A stretch of DNA of 64,000 bases, taken from CAWGCE01 sp964480915. GTDB lineage: Bacteria > Planctomycetota > Planctomycetia > Pirellulales > Pirellulaceae. The DNA is taken from positions 3,447 to 67,446 of the forward strand of contig CAYZRS010000026.1 in NCBI GenBank assembly GCA_964480915.1, given 5' to 3'. The notes beneath the pieces were generated by a model, which worked only from the letters and a program-made list of their open reading frames with translations, was not told where the DNA came from and did no database searches. This document shows, one piece after another, positions 44,093 through 52,717 of this stretch (within the stretch, counting starts at the first letter, position 1; the number at the start of each line of letters is the position of its first letter). The position numbers were made by a program, and so were the translations under genes.

Positions 44093-44830
44093 ATGAAGCG
44101 CTGTGCAATTTTGGTTTATGGCATCCTTTGCTACGCCATGTTTCTTGTCGTGTTTCTCTGGGCCGTCGGATTCATCGGGAATGTTGCCGTGCCAAATGCT
44201 TTGGATTCTCAGCCGCGCATCGGGTGGCCGGTAGCGCTGTGCGTGAACCTGTTGTTGCTCGCCGTTTTCTCAATTCAGCATTCCGGGATGGCAAGGCCCA
44301 CGTTCAAACGCTGGTGGACACGGTTCGTGCCACGCCCCATGGAGCGATCTACCTACGTGCTATTTTCCAACGTCATGATGATTCTGATGTTCTGTTTTTG
44401 GCAACCGATGGGCGGGCAGGTTTGGAATTTCACCGGTGCTTCGGCGCAGGTCATCGCCTATTCGCTATACGGGCTCGGTTGGCTCGTTGTGCTGTTTAGC
44501 ACCTGTCAGCTAAATCACTTCGAGCTATTTGGCTTGAGGCAGGTCTGGCTCCATTATCGAGGGGAAGCCTACACCGACTTACCTTTCAAGGAACCGAGCC
44601 TCTATCGCTTTGTGCGACACCCACTGTACGCCGGCTGGATCATGGTCATGTGGTTCACGCCAACCATGACCGTTTCGCACTTGCTCTTTGCGATAGGCGG
44701 CACGGCCTACATCCTGATAGCGATTCAGTTTGAGGAGCGCAATCTTGTGGAGGCGTTGCCAGGATATGCTGAGTATCGGGTTCGAGTCCCCATGCTCGTT
44801 CCGCTACGACGTGGAACGCACCGCGGTTGA
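44093..44830 (+). CDS. Membrane methyltransferase of the MddA/NnrU type (isoprenylcysteine methyltransferase-like)
   Basis: 245 residues with about five TM helices. The motifs LAVFSIQHSGMARP (about 60-73), MERSTYVLFSNVMMI, LNHFELFGLRQVWLH and the C-terminal SAM-binding LYRFVRHPLYAGWIMVMW followed by EERNLVEALPGYAEYR are those of methanethiol S-methyltransferase MddA and related NnrU-like proteins. MddA makes dimethyl sulfide from methanethiol with SAM. The match to MddA-type motifs is good, but substrate cannot be proven from sequence. AAGG lies 7 bases before the ATG. It precedes the sigma/kinase pair by 112 bp on the same strand. Confidence 0.72.
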   Translation: MKRCAILVYGILCYAMFLVVFLWAVGFIGNVAVPNALDSQPRIGWPVALCVNLLLLAVFSIQHSGMARPTFKRWWTRFVPRPMERSTYVLFSNVMMILMFCFWQPMGGQVWNFTGASAQVIAYSLYGLGWLVVLFSTCQLNHFELFGLRQVWLHYRGEAYTDLPFKEPSLYRFVRHPLYAGWIMVMWFTPTMTVSHLLFAIGGTAYILIAIQFEERNLVEALPGYAEYRVRVPMLVPLRRGTHRG

Positions 44831-44942
44831 AGGAAGAGTGGAGCTTGACGTAGCAGCGCCGCAGCGCGGCAAGCGTGTCGCCGAGTGCAACCTGATCGGA
44901 GTTTGTTATGATGAACCTGGATTCCGCACGGTGAGTAAGATC

Positions 44943-45566
44943 ATGAACGATACCGAAACTGCAGAAATTGGTCGTTTGCTCGAACAGGCGTCCCAGGGCG
45001 ATCCACAATCACTTGGCGCGCTGTTTCAGATCCATCATGGTCGCTTGTTGAGTATCGTCCAGTTCCGCATGGACAGTCGACTGCGTGGCCGCTTGGATGC
45101 GGCTGATGTACTGCAGGAAGCCTTCATTGAGGCGACGGAACGCTTCGCCGAATTCTGCCAGCAAGGCAAGATGCCGTTTTTCTTGTGGCTGCGGTTCATC
45201 ACGATGCAAAAACTGTTGCAGATCCATCGACGTCATTTTGGCGTTCAAGCGCGAGATGCGACTCGTGAAGTGTCGATCTACGCAGGTCCTTATCCGCAAG
45301 CGACGTCGGCGGTGCTGGCCGCCCACTTGCTGGGAAAGCAAACGAGTCCGAGTGGAGCCGCGATGCGGGCCGAATCGCAATTGCGGATGGAGCGTGCGCT
45401 GAACACGATGGACGAGATTGATCGCGAAGTCCTGGCCCTGCGACATTTTGAGCAACTGGGCAACGGCGAGGTGGCGCGTGTCTTGGGGATTTCGGACAAA
45501 GCGGCCAACAATCGCTATATGCGGGCGCTGAAACGACTGGGCACCGTACTGGGAGATTCTTCATGA
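44943..45566 (+). CDS. ECF-type sigma factor paired with a Ser/Thr kinase
   Basis: 207 residues. Region 2 is seen as MDSRLRGRLDAADVLQEAFIEATERFAEF (about 40-68), then FFLWLRFITMQKLLQIHRRHFG. Region 4 is seen as MDEIDREVLALRHFEQLGNGEVARVLGISDKAANNRYMRALKRL near the C-terminus. The linker (about 95-135) is longer than usual. The ATG at 44943 is taken as start; a GTG at 44931 is possible. The next gene, 25 bp on, is a membrane Ser/Thr kinase; this sigma-kinase pairing is typical of planctomycetes and suggests phosphorylation-controlled transcription. Confidence 0.85.
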   Translation: MNDTETAEIGRLLEQASQGDPQSLGALFQIHHGRLLSIVQFRMDSRLRGRLDAADVLQEAFIEATERFAEFCQQGKMPFFLWLRFITMQKLLQIHRRHFGVQARDATREVSIYAGPYPQATSAVLAAHLLGKQTSPSGAAMRAESQLRMERALNTMDEIDREVLALRHFEQLGNGEVARVLGISDKAANNRYMRALKRLGTVLGDSS

Positions 45567-45591
45567 CGGCGTCGCCGAAATCACGTGAGTC

Positions 45592-48500
45592 GTGCGATTG
45601 AATGGGCCAACACGCGATTCGCCGAAAAGAACCGACCAGCCGAAGACGATCGATCAATTAGTCGAATCGTTTGTCGGTCGCTTGCGGACGGGTGAGCAGG
45701 TATCGATTACCGAATATGAGCTGGCGCATCCGCATCTCGCGGAGGAAATTCGCCAGCTGTTTCCGTCCTTGGAGATGCTCGAACGATGCCGGCCTCAGGA
45801 AGAAGTCCAGGCGGCCCAGCGATTCGACGCAGATGATATCCCTCCTGACCAACTGGGTGAATATCGGATCGTGCGCGAAATCGGTCGCGGCGGCATGGGG
45901 ATCGTCTACGAAGCCGATCATATTCCGATGCAACGCCGGGTCGCCCTGAAAGTATTGCCGAAAAGCGTTGCGCTGCAGGCGTCCAATGTGGCGCGGTTTC
46001 ACCAAGAGGCGCGTTCTGCGGGTCAACTGCACCACACCAATATCGTGCCTGTGTTCGAGGTGGGAGAGGAAGGCGGTTTTCATTTCTATTCGATGCAGTT
46101 TATCCGCGGTCAAAATCTGGACCTGATCCTGGACGACATTCGCGCACTGCGTGGCAGCAGCGGTGCGGCAGGCGGTGACGAATCTCAAGGACGCGACGGT
46201 CCCGTCGGTTCATCCCGCGGCGAGCTGGACGAAATGAGCCAGACTGTTGCGTTTCGTATGGTGAACGGAGGATTGCCGGAATCATCCGACGAAGAACCAC
46301 ACGAACTGGCCGTCGCTTTCGATGATCGCTCGGGCAGCGGATCGTCAGACACTTTGCGAACGGGTGAACGTGGCTCGTCGAGCAACGTCTTTGGCTCTTC
46401 GGAATGGTCCCTCGGTGGACGTGGTCGGAACGCCTATTTCTGTCGAGTGGCGGCGTTGGGACTGCAGGTCGCCGATGCGCTAGAGCATGCGCACCAGAAC
46501 GAGTTGCTGCATCGAGACATCAAGCCGGCCAATTTGATTTTGGATACCGACGGCATCGTCTGGATTACTGACTTTGGCCTCGCCAAAGGGTTGGAAGATG
46601 ACCTCACGCAATCGGGCGATATCGTTGGCACTTTGCGTTACATGGCCCCCGAACGGTTCTCCGGCCAAACCGACAATCGTTCCGATATCTATAGCTTAGG
46701 GCTGACGTTGTACGAATTGTGCACGATGCGGGCGGCGTTCCAGAATACCGATCGTGCGGAACTTGTCGAAAGCGTGATCCAAAGAACGCCCGTCGCGCCG
46801 CGTCTGCTGGAGCCGATGCTGCCGTTGGATTTAGAGACCATCATTCTGAAGGCGATCGATCGCTCTCCCGACCGTCGCTATCGCACGTCCCAGCAACTGG
46901 CTGAGGACCTGCAGGCCTTTCTGGCCGATCGTCCGATTCAGGCGCGGCGCATCACTTCACTGGAACGGCTGTGGCGCACGTGTCGCCGCAACCCGCTGGC
47001 GGCAACCATGAGCGCGATCAGCCTGCTTTTGCTTGTGACGGTGGCCGTCGGAGCGACGATTTCGGCTTTACATTCAAATCGCCAAGCAGGCCAGCTGCGC
47101 GTCCAGGCACGAGAGCTGCAGGTGCAGAATGAACGTGCGGCGAGGCATCTCTCACTGACCGTCGAGACGATCGATAAGATGCTCAACCGCGTAGGCCACG
47201 ATTTGGCTGGGGTGCCCCAGATGGATGAAATGCGGCATGGGCTCTTTTCGGAAGCATTGGCGCTGCAGAAGGAAGTGCTCGCGCTGGAGCCGGGCAACCC
47301 GGAAGTCGTCATGCAGACGATCGCCGCATATCGAAGGACGGCCGCGATTCAAAAGCAAATCGGGCAGTACGGCGAAGCGCGCAAATCGCTCGAAGAAGCC
47401 ATGGCGTTGATCGAGGCCATCCCCGGAAATGGGCCGGACAAATTGTTTGAAAAAGGTCAGACGCATGCGGCACTGGCGTCTTGGTTGCGTATTCGCGGGG
47501 ATCTGAGAGATGCCATCGATCAATCACATTTGGCGATCAAGGCGCTGGAATCGATTTCAGAGGCTGACATGAGACCTCAGCACAGTGTGGGGCTCGCCAC
47601 CGCGAGGCGCACGTTGGGTGCCATTTTGGAGCAAACGGGCCAAACGCACGAATCTGAGCGGGTGTTGCGCAGCTCACTCGAAACGCTCAACGGTTTGGAG
47701 GTAGCCATCGGCCACAGCGAACAACTCATACCGCTCACCGAATCCCTGAACAGCCTAGCGGTCCTCTGTCGGACGTCTGGAAGATTCGCAGAGGCCGAGC
47801 AACATTACCGCCGAGTGATCGAGCTGTGTAACGAGAATCGCGAGTTGGCGGTCGGTCGAATCGACATCTTGGATCAACTGGGAATCAGCGCCTTGAACCT
47901 GGGCAATTTGCTCATGTTTCAACGCCGTCACGATGAGGCATCGGAAGCCTACGAATTGGCCTCGGAGACGTTTGAACAGTTGCAGCGAGACTTCCCACTG
48001 ACCATCCGATTCCAACGCAGTGTGGCCAGGACCAAATTGAGCCTCGGGATGATCTACTCGGCACGCAAGCAGACCGAAGAGGCTGAGTTCGCCTATACGC
48101 TGGCAATTCATCAATCGGAGCTAATTGAATCGGTCTATGGCAGCGATCCAATGTCACTGGATACGCAGGCGGTCGCTTTGAACAACCTTGGCAACTTGCT
48201 CAAAGCACAAAAAGGTCGTCTGAAAGAAGCTGTTTCTGCTTTTGAAACTGCGATTCGGCTGCGCTCAGGGCGGGCAGGGGGGCTGCACTCCAATCCGACC
48301 AATACGAAGTCCCTGGCGTTAGTAAGGGTGAACTTGGCCGACGCGCTGGCCGACCAGCATGAATTTGAACGGGCTCACGCGGCCTGCTTGCAAGCTTATG
48401 AAGAGATCAGCGACGTCGTTGCGAAGCATCCAACGAATCCATCGTTCCGCTCCGTCGCCGACTTTGTCTGCGGTCAGCTTTCCCATTTGACGGCCGAGAT

Positions 48501-48798
48501 GGGTCGCTACGATGAAGTTGTTTTATGGGTGAATCGGCTCGCACAGTTAAAACCTTCCGCTGCGGAGCATCAAATAAAATCGGCAAGACAGCTGGCGCCA
48601 GCCGTCAAATGGAGTCGCGCAGACGCCAGCTTCGATGCCTCGGCACGCGAGCGGCAACTGGCAGCCTACGCGAGATGTGCGATCGACCTGATCATCGGGG
48701 CCGTCGAATTGGGCTGGGAGCCCGATGAAGCTTTTCGCAATTCCGAAAGCTTCGCTTGGCTTCGGGATAATGAAGAATTGAAATCGCTTTTACCCTAA
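45592..48798 (+). CDS. Membrane Ser/Thr protein kinase with kinase-domain insert and TPR region
   Basis: 1,068 residues. Residues 88-445 form a Hanks-type kinase: P-loop IGRGGMGIVYEA (97-108), Lys120 in VALKVL, catalytic HRDIKPANL (Asp309), DFGLAKG (327-333) and MAPERFSGQ. A Gly/Ser/Asp-rich insert of about 90 residues (187-277) interrupts the domain between the hinge and the catalytic loop. One TM helix (about 469-492, AISLLLLVTVAVGATI) leads to a roughly 570-residue helical TPR region with repeats such as NSLAVLCRTSGRFAEAEQHY and NNLGNLLKAQKGRLKEAVSAF. The region before the kinase is the short helical segment often fused to planctomycete kinases. It starts with GTG since the frame opens after a TGA at 45586. 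It follows the sigma gene by 25 bp. Confidence 0.9.
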   Translation: MRLNGPTRDSPKRTDQPKTIDQLVESFVGRLRTGEQVSITEYELAHPHLAEEIRQLFPSLEMLERCRPQEEVQAAQRFDADDIPPDQLGEYRIVREIGRGGMGIVYEADHIPMQRRVALKVLPKSVALQASNVARFHQEARSAGQLHHTNIVPVFEVGEEGGFHFYSMQFIRGQNLDLILDDIRALRGSSGAAGGDESQGRDGPVGSSRGELDEMSQTVAFRMVNGGLPESSDEEPHELAVAFDDRSGSGSSDTLRTGERGSSSNVFGSSEWSLGGRGRNAYFCRVAALGLQVADALEHAHQNELLHRDIKPANLILDTDGIVWITDFGLAKGLEDDLTQSGDIVGTLRYMAPERFSGQTDNRSDIYSLGLTLYELCTMRAAFQNTDRAELVESVIQRTPVAPRLLEPMLPLDLETIILKAIDRSPDRRYRTSQQLAEDLQAFLADRPIQARRITSLERLWRTCRRNPLAATMSAISLLLLVTVAVGATISALHSNRQAGQLRVQARELQVQNERAARHLSLTVETIDKMLNRVGHDLAGVPQMDEMRHGLFSEALALQKEVLALEPGNPEVVMQTIAAYRRTAAIQKQIGQYGEARKSLEEAMALIEAIPGNGPDKLFEKGQTHAALASWLRIRGDLRDAIDQSHLAIKALESISEADMRPQHSVGLATARRTLGAILEQTGQTHESERVLRSSLETLNGLEVAIGHSEQLIPLTESLNSLAVLCRTSGRFAEAEQHYRRVIELCNENRELAVGRIDILDQLGISALNLGNLLMFQRRHDEASEAYELASETFEQLQRDFPLTIRFQRSVARTKLSLGMIYSARKQTEEAEFAYTLAIHQSELIESVYGSDPMSLDTQAVALNNLGNLLKAQKGRLKEAVSAFETAIRLRSGRAGGLHSNPTNTKSLALVRVNLADALADQHEFERAHAACLQAYEEISDVVAKHPTNPSFRSVADFVCGQLSHLTAEMGRYDEVVLWVNRLAQLKPSAAEHQIKSARQLAPAVKWSRADASFDASARERQLAAYARCAIDLIIGAVELGWEPDEAFRNSESFAWLRDNEELKSLLP

Positions 48799-49096
48799 AC
48801 CGATCGTCGAAAAAGAGTGGGTTGGCTCGATTCAAGCGAGACGACCTTCGAGTCGTGATCGTTTCGATTCAAGGGGCTGTTCTTGACGCCAAGGGGCGGT
48901 ATCAATGACGCCCTTCGATTGCGGTTCATCTGGAGCCCAGAATGCTGAATGGTCCCTGCCAGGTTATCTCGGCCGATTCCCAACAACGATGAGTGTCTCC
49001 GCGTATTCCTGCGTCTATTTCAGTGAGTCTTAAGTTTGCAGTATGATACCGCGCGATGCTGAGTACGGACCACGCAACCGACGAACTGGCTCTGTG
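48799..49096. other. Intergenic region
   Basis: 298 bp. Two short hairpins follow the kinase stop: CTCG/CGAG (48826-48840) and ACGAC/GTCGT (48841-48856). Neither has a T-tract and they are unlikely terminators. Nothing else is visible. Confidence 0.35.
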
Positions 49097-51136
49097 ATGC
49101 GACTAAATCAAAGATGGCAGTGCGGTTTCTTGATAGTCATTCTGTCTGTCCTGCTTTTGAACCGAGTGTGTCGCGACACCAAGAGCGAAGCCTTCGATCC
49201 CCCCATCGTTCGGCTGGAGTCATCAGAGTTTCGCTTAATGCCAACGCCGATCGGGCGGCGGTTCCGCTTTTCTAAGGACGGCAGCTTGATTGCGGGTGCC
49301 AATGGGAGGCAGCTTAAGCTATGGACATTTCCTGAAGGCAAGCTGATCCACGAGTTCGCCGGTTTCGTGAACAGACGCTGCATTGGGTTCTCGGATGACG
49401 GCCGTGAGTTGCTGGCACTGAATCGCAATGAGCGCGCCATATATCGGTTTGACGTGATCACGGGAGAGCTGCGATCCAGGGTTGCACTGCAGGAAATGGA
49501 AGGCGACCTCCACTTCGATTTTTCCAGCGATGGTCGCTGGCTCTACGTCCGCGACTGGGGCGTTTCGGTATGGGATACTGCGACGGGAAAGCGGCAGTTA
49601 GAACGAATCGAGCCGAGATTCAGGCCCGCTGGTGCGGCAATCTCAGACGAGGCCGTGCTAACTATCTGGAACGATGGGTTTTTGGCAAGATACGACGTGT
49701 TGACAGGGAAAAAGATCTCTAAGGCGACCCATCGCGATCGCCTTCATGGGCTCATCAGCGATCTAGAAGGTGTCCGTTTTGCGGCTTATTGCTCGGAAGC
49801 GGAAGCGGTTGTGTTCTGGGATGCAACGTCATCTGCGGATGATTGGGTGGGTAGCAAAATCCCAATGGCCAAACGTGATTGGAACGCGCGGGAGGCCATG
49901 ATATCTGATGACCAAAGTAGACTCGTCTTCAAGGCGCCAGGCCAAAAGAGCTGGCATGACAACTCAATGGCCGTATTCGACATTTCCCGGGGCGAAATCG
50001 TAAGTTCATTCGAGACGCCAGAGATACCGTGGATCGGCGAATCGGTGATCAGTCCGGATGGAAAATATGTGTTTCCAACTGGCAGTCGGTCGGTCTTCTG
50101 TCCTATCAACGTTGCCACGGGGCAACCGATTCGCAAGATCGAATGTCATGTCGACGAAATTCAGGCGTTATCATTCACGCCCGATGGGCACCGTTTGCTC
50201 GTTGCGAGCAGGAGCAAACGACAAGCGTGGTCTACTGCGACAGGTCAGGCCACACGATTACTAGGTGAGTATTCAAATGCGACGCCAGCCATCGTCGCGG
50301 TCAACAATTGTCAGGCACTTGTGTCTGGTGGGTTAGACCCCGGAGTGCGTTTGCACAACATCGACACCGGGGAAGTCATTCGAAGCTACGAGCCCGGTCA
50401 TCCTCACAGCCCATCTGATTTGCAATTCAGTAAGGATAAAAAGGCGTTTACGGCTGCTGTGCGCATTGACGATGGGCTTGTCGCGAGGCGATGGGACATT
50501 GAAACCGGCCGACTCGAAGCGGAAGCACAGATATCGGTTTTCCAGGGTGGCGTCATGTACCGACCTTTTCAATTGCCCACACTTGCAATTGGTGGCAGTC
50601 GCGCGGTCCGCGTTGAATGGCTGGCAAAGAGCACCCCGCCTCAAGCCAATCTGGTCGTTGATGACTGGACAGACGGCTCCCAGCCATCGATCATGCGGCG
50701 ATTAGGATTGCCCGCTCTTGAACTTACGGCAATCTCGTGGTCGGCCGACCATCGTTACCTTGCTGCGACGGTGAACGGCTCGATTAACCAGCACTTCCGA
50801 CAAGGTGCGGAGGAGCGATCGAGCTACCTTGTCGTTTGGGATCTGTTGAAGAACACGCGGAGGGCGTGTGTCAAGCGGGAGACAGAAAAGCGTATGATCG
50901 ACCTCGACCTCGTAGCCATTTCCCCCGACGGCAAATTGGCAGCCACGATGAACCAACAAAGTCGAATTGAAGTGTGGGCCGTTAGCACCGAGGAGCTGTT
51001 ACAAACATTCCAGGCCGACTCCCGGGGGAGCGTAATCGCCTTCAATTGCGATGGATCCATCTTGGCCAGCGGTCACGTGGATGGCCAAGTCAATTTGTGG
51101 AGCACGTCGAAAGCAAAAGCCCACACGTCTGAGTAA
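49097..51136 (+). CDS. WD40-repeat protein with N-terminal membrane anchor or signal
   Basis: 679 residues. A hydrophobic N-terminus (CGFLIVILSVLLLNRV) indicates export or anchoring. The rest consists of WD40-like blades: FSKDGSLIAGANGRQLKLWTFPEGK, FSDDGRELLALNRNERAIYRFD, FSSDGRWLYVRDWGVSVWDTATG, SPDGKYVFPTGS, ISPDGKLAATMNQQSRIEVWAVSTEE and FNCDGSILASGHVDGQVNLWST. About 12 blades would make two propellers. The ATG at 49097 fits the signal. It lies downstream of the sigma-kinase pair; planctomycete kinases often carry WD40 domains, so this may be a partner, but that is inference. Confidence 0.78.
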   Translation: MRLNQRWQCGFLIVILSVLLLNRVCRDTKSEAFDPPIVRLESSEFRLMPTPIGRRFRFSKDGSLIAGANGRQLKLWTFPEGKLIHEFAGFVNRRCIGFSDDGRELLALNRNERAIYRFDVITGELRSRVALQEMEGDLHFDFSSDGRWLYVRDWGVSVWDTATGKRQLERIEPRFRPAGAAISDEAVLTIWNDGFLARYDVLTGKKISKATHRDRLHGLISDLEGVRFAAYCSEAEAVVFWDATSSADDWVGSKIPMAKRDWNAREAMISDDQSRLVFKAPGQKSWHDNSMAVFDISRGEIVSSFETPEIPWIGESVISPDGKYVFPTGSRSVFCPINVATGQPIRKIECHVDEIQALSFTPDGHRLLVASRSKRQAWSTATGQATRLLGEYSNATPAIVAVNNCQALVSGGLDPGVRLHNIDTGEVIRSYEPGHPHSPSDLQFSKDKKAFTAAVRIDDGLVARRWDIETGRLEAEAQISVFQGGVMYRPFQLPTLAIGGSRAVRVEWLAKSTPPQANLVVDDWTDGSQPSIMRRLGLPALELTAISWSADHRYLAATVNGSINQHFRQGAEERSSYLVVWDLLKNTRRACVKRETEKRMIDLDLVAISPDGKLAATMNQQSRIEVWAVSTEELLQTFQADSRGSVIAFNCDGSILASGHVDGQVNLWSTSKAKAHTSE

Positions 51137-51217
51137 CGGCTAGCCGCAGAGAGCATTCTTGCCATGAGGGGAGCAATGGGGTCGCACGGACTTCCCGCCG
51201 TCTTTGCTCTCTGCTTC

Positions 51218-52489
51218 TCAACCGCCATTCGCGACGGTGACGACGCCGTCCTTGATCGTCAGGTTGACTCGGTTCGGTCGGTAGTCACGCGTCATCGGGA
51301 ACGACTCGTCATCTCGCTTGACGATGCGACAGCGACGCCCTTCTGCTTTGGCTTTCGCGATAGCAGCCTCCTCGGTCATGCCGAGGTAGGCGTCCATATT
51401 GGCAGCCTGTTTGGCCGGTCGGTCCTCCATCTTGCGGTCCTTTCGTGATTTGGTTTCGCTGTGACCCATGAGCGTCAGGTGCATCCCGGTGACGCTCTCG
51501 TCACGAAGCAGGAATTCGGCAGAGGCATGCGTTCGCAGGAAGTCAAATCGAGTCGTCGACTGCGGTACTAAATCGAACCAGCGGCCGTGCAGCAAGAGCT
51601 GCAAGTCTTCCTCAGAGCGACGGACTCGAATGTTGTCATACTGGCCGACGTAACGGTCGAGCGTTGCTGGATCGATGTCCAGCTGCGGCTGGGCGTGAGC
51701 TAACGCCGTTGCCGTCGGGCGTGGTGGAAGTTCGCGAACCCACAGGTTGCGAAAACGAACCGGGTTGCCGTGATCTTGGAGCATGAGTGGCAGTTTGCCG
51801 TCGTGCGCCAGGTAAGGATCGTGCTTCAGCCAGTTCGTCGGTCCCCAAAGTTCAAAGTTATCTTGAACGACGACACCGTTGTGAAAAACGGTCATCGAGG
51901 CGGGCGACGTCAGCTCGCCCGCTTCGTTAAAGTGGGGACGCCGGAAGACGATATCGTAAGTCTGCCATTCGCCGGGCGGTCGGCAGACGTTGACCAGGGG
52001 TGGATTTTGGCCGTACATGGCCGCTGCTTGCCCATCTGCGTAAGTTTCGTTTTCGAACGAATCGAGAACCTGCACCTCGTACTTTGACATGAAGTAAATG
52101 CCGCTGTTGCCTCGTCCCTGGCTTTTCCCTTTGGCTGGCTGCGGCGAGGACCAATCGACATGCAACTGGATGTCACCAAACAATTGTTTGGTGCGGTGAG
52201 GGCCGCTGTGGGGAGTTGGCATCATGCAGCCATCGGCCAGTTTCCACTTCGATGCCGTTCCGTCCAGGGACTCGAAATGGTCGAGGTTTTTTCCAGCAAA
52301 GAGAATGATCGCGTCGGCCGGCGGCTGCCCGGGAGCGGCGGGCGGCGTGACAACGGCGGGTCGTGGCCGGGTAATGTCGTGTGCGCGCCATTTCGCTGGC
52401 TCTTCTGCGGAAAGATTGATCGCGGCTATAGATAGTGCGATCGCGAAGCATCGTGTCGCAGCATACATAGAGAATGGTTGACGTCGCAT
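51218..52489 (-). CDS. Secreted DUF1080 (3-keto-disaccharide hydrolase-type) protein with an I78-inhibitor-like C-terminus
   Basis: 423 residues. A signal peptide (about 8-28) is followed by the DUF1080 concanavalin-like domain at about 55-260: ILFAGKNLDHFESLDG, DIQLHVDWSSP, GRGNSGIYFMSKYEVQVLDSF, EWQTYDIVFRRP and GPTNWLKHDPY. DUF1080 includes 3-keto-disaccharide hydrolases and is greatly expanded in planctomycetes. A middle part (about 285-340) resembles DUF3471-like beta domains. Residues 365-423 match peptidase-inhibitor I78-type folds (YLGMTEEAAIAKAKAEG, then DYRPNRVNLTIKDGVVT). Divergent from the thioredoxin-like gene. Confidence 0.82.
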   Translation of the reverse strand: MRRQPFSMYAATRCFAIALSIAAINLSAEEPAKWRAHDITRPRPAVVTPPAAPGQPPADAIILFAGKNLDHFESLDGTASKWKLADGCMMPTPHSGPHRTKQLFGDIQLHVDWSSPQPAKGKSQGRGNSGIYFMSKYEVQVLDSFENETYADGQAAAMYGQNPPLVNVCRPPGEWQTYDIVFRRPHFNEAGELTSPASMTVFHNGVVVQDNFELWGPTNWLKHDPYLAHDGKLPLMLQDHGNPVRFRNLWVRELPPRPTATALAHAQPQLDIDPATLDRYVGQYDNIRVRRSEEDLQLLLHGRWFDLVPQSTTRFDFLRTHASAEFLLRDESVTGMHLTLMGHSETKSRKDRKMEDRPAKQAANMDAYLGMTEEAAIAKAKAEGRRCRIVKRDDESFPMTRDYRPNRVNLTIKDGVVTVANGG

Positions 52490-52717
52490 GGCGGTTTCCG
52501 AAAACTGAAGCGGGGATTGCTGGTGACAAAACCGAAGGTAGACATTCGTTTGCTGAAAGGAGGCTGCGGCGGAGCCGGTCCCGGTTTTGTAACGACTGGC
52601 GGGCTCGCAAGAGTCATGATAGCGGTGCCGCGGCCATTACGATACGATTGAAATCGATACGACGAAATTCGACGCGAAGGGGCGAGTGGAACCTTCCTTG
52701 CAGTGAGAATGAGAGCC

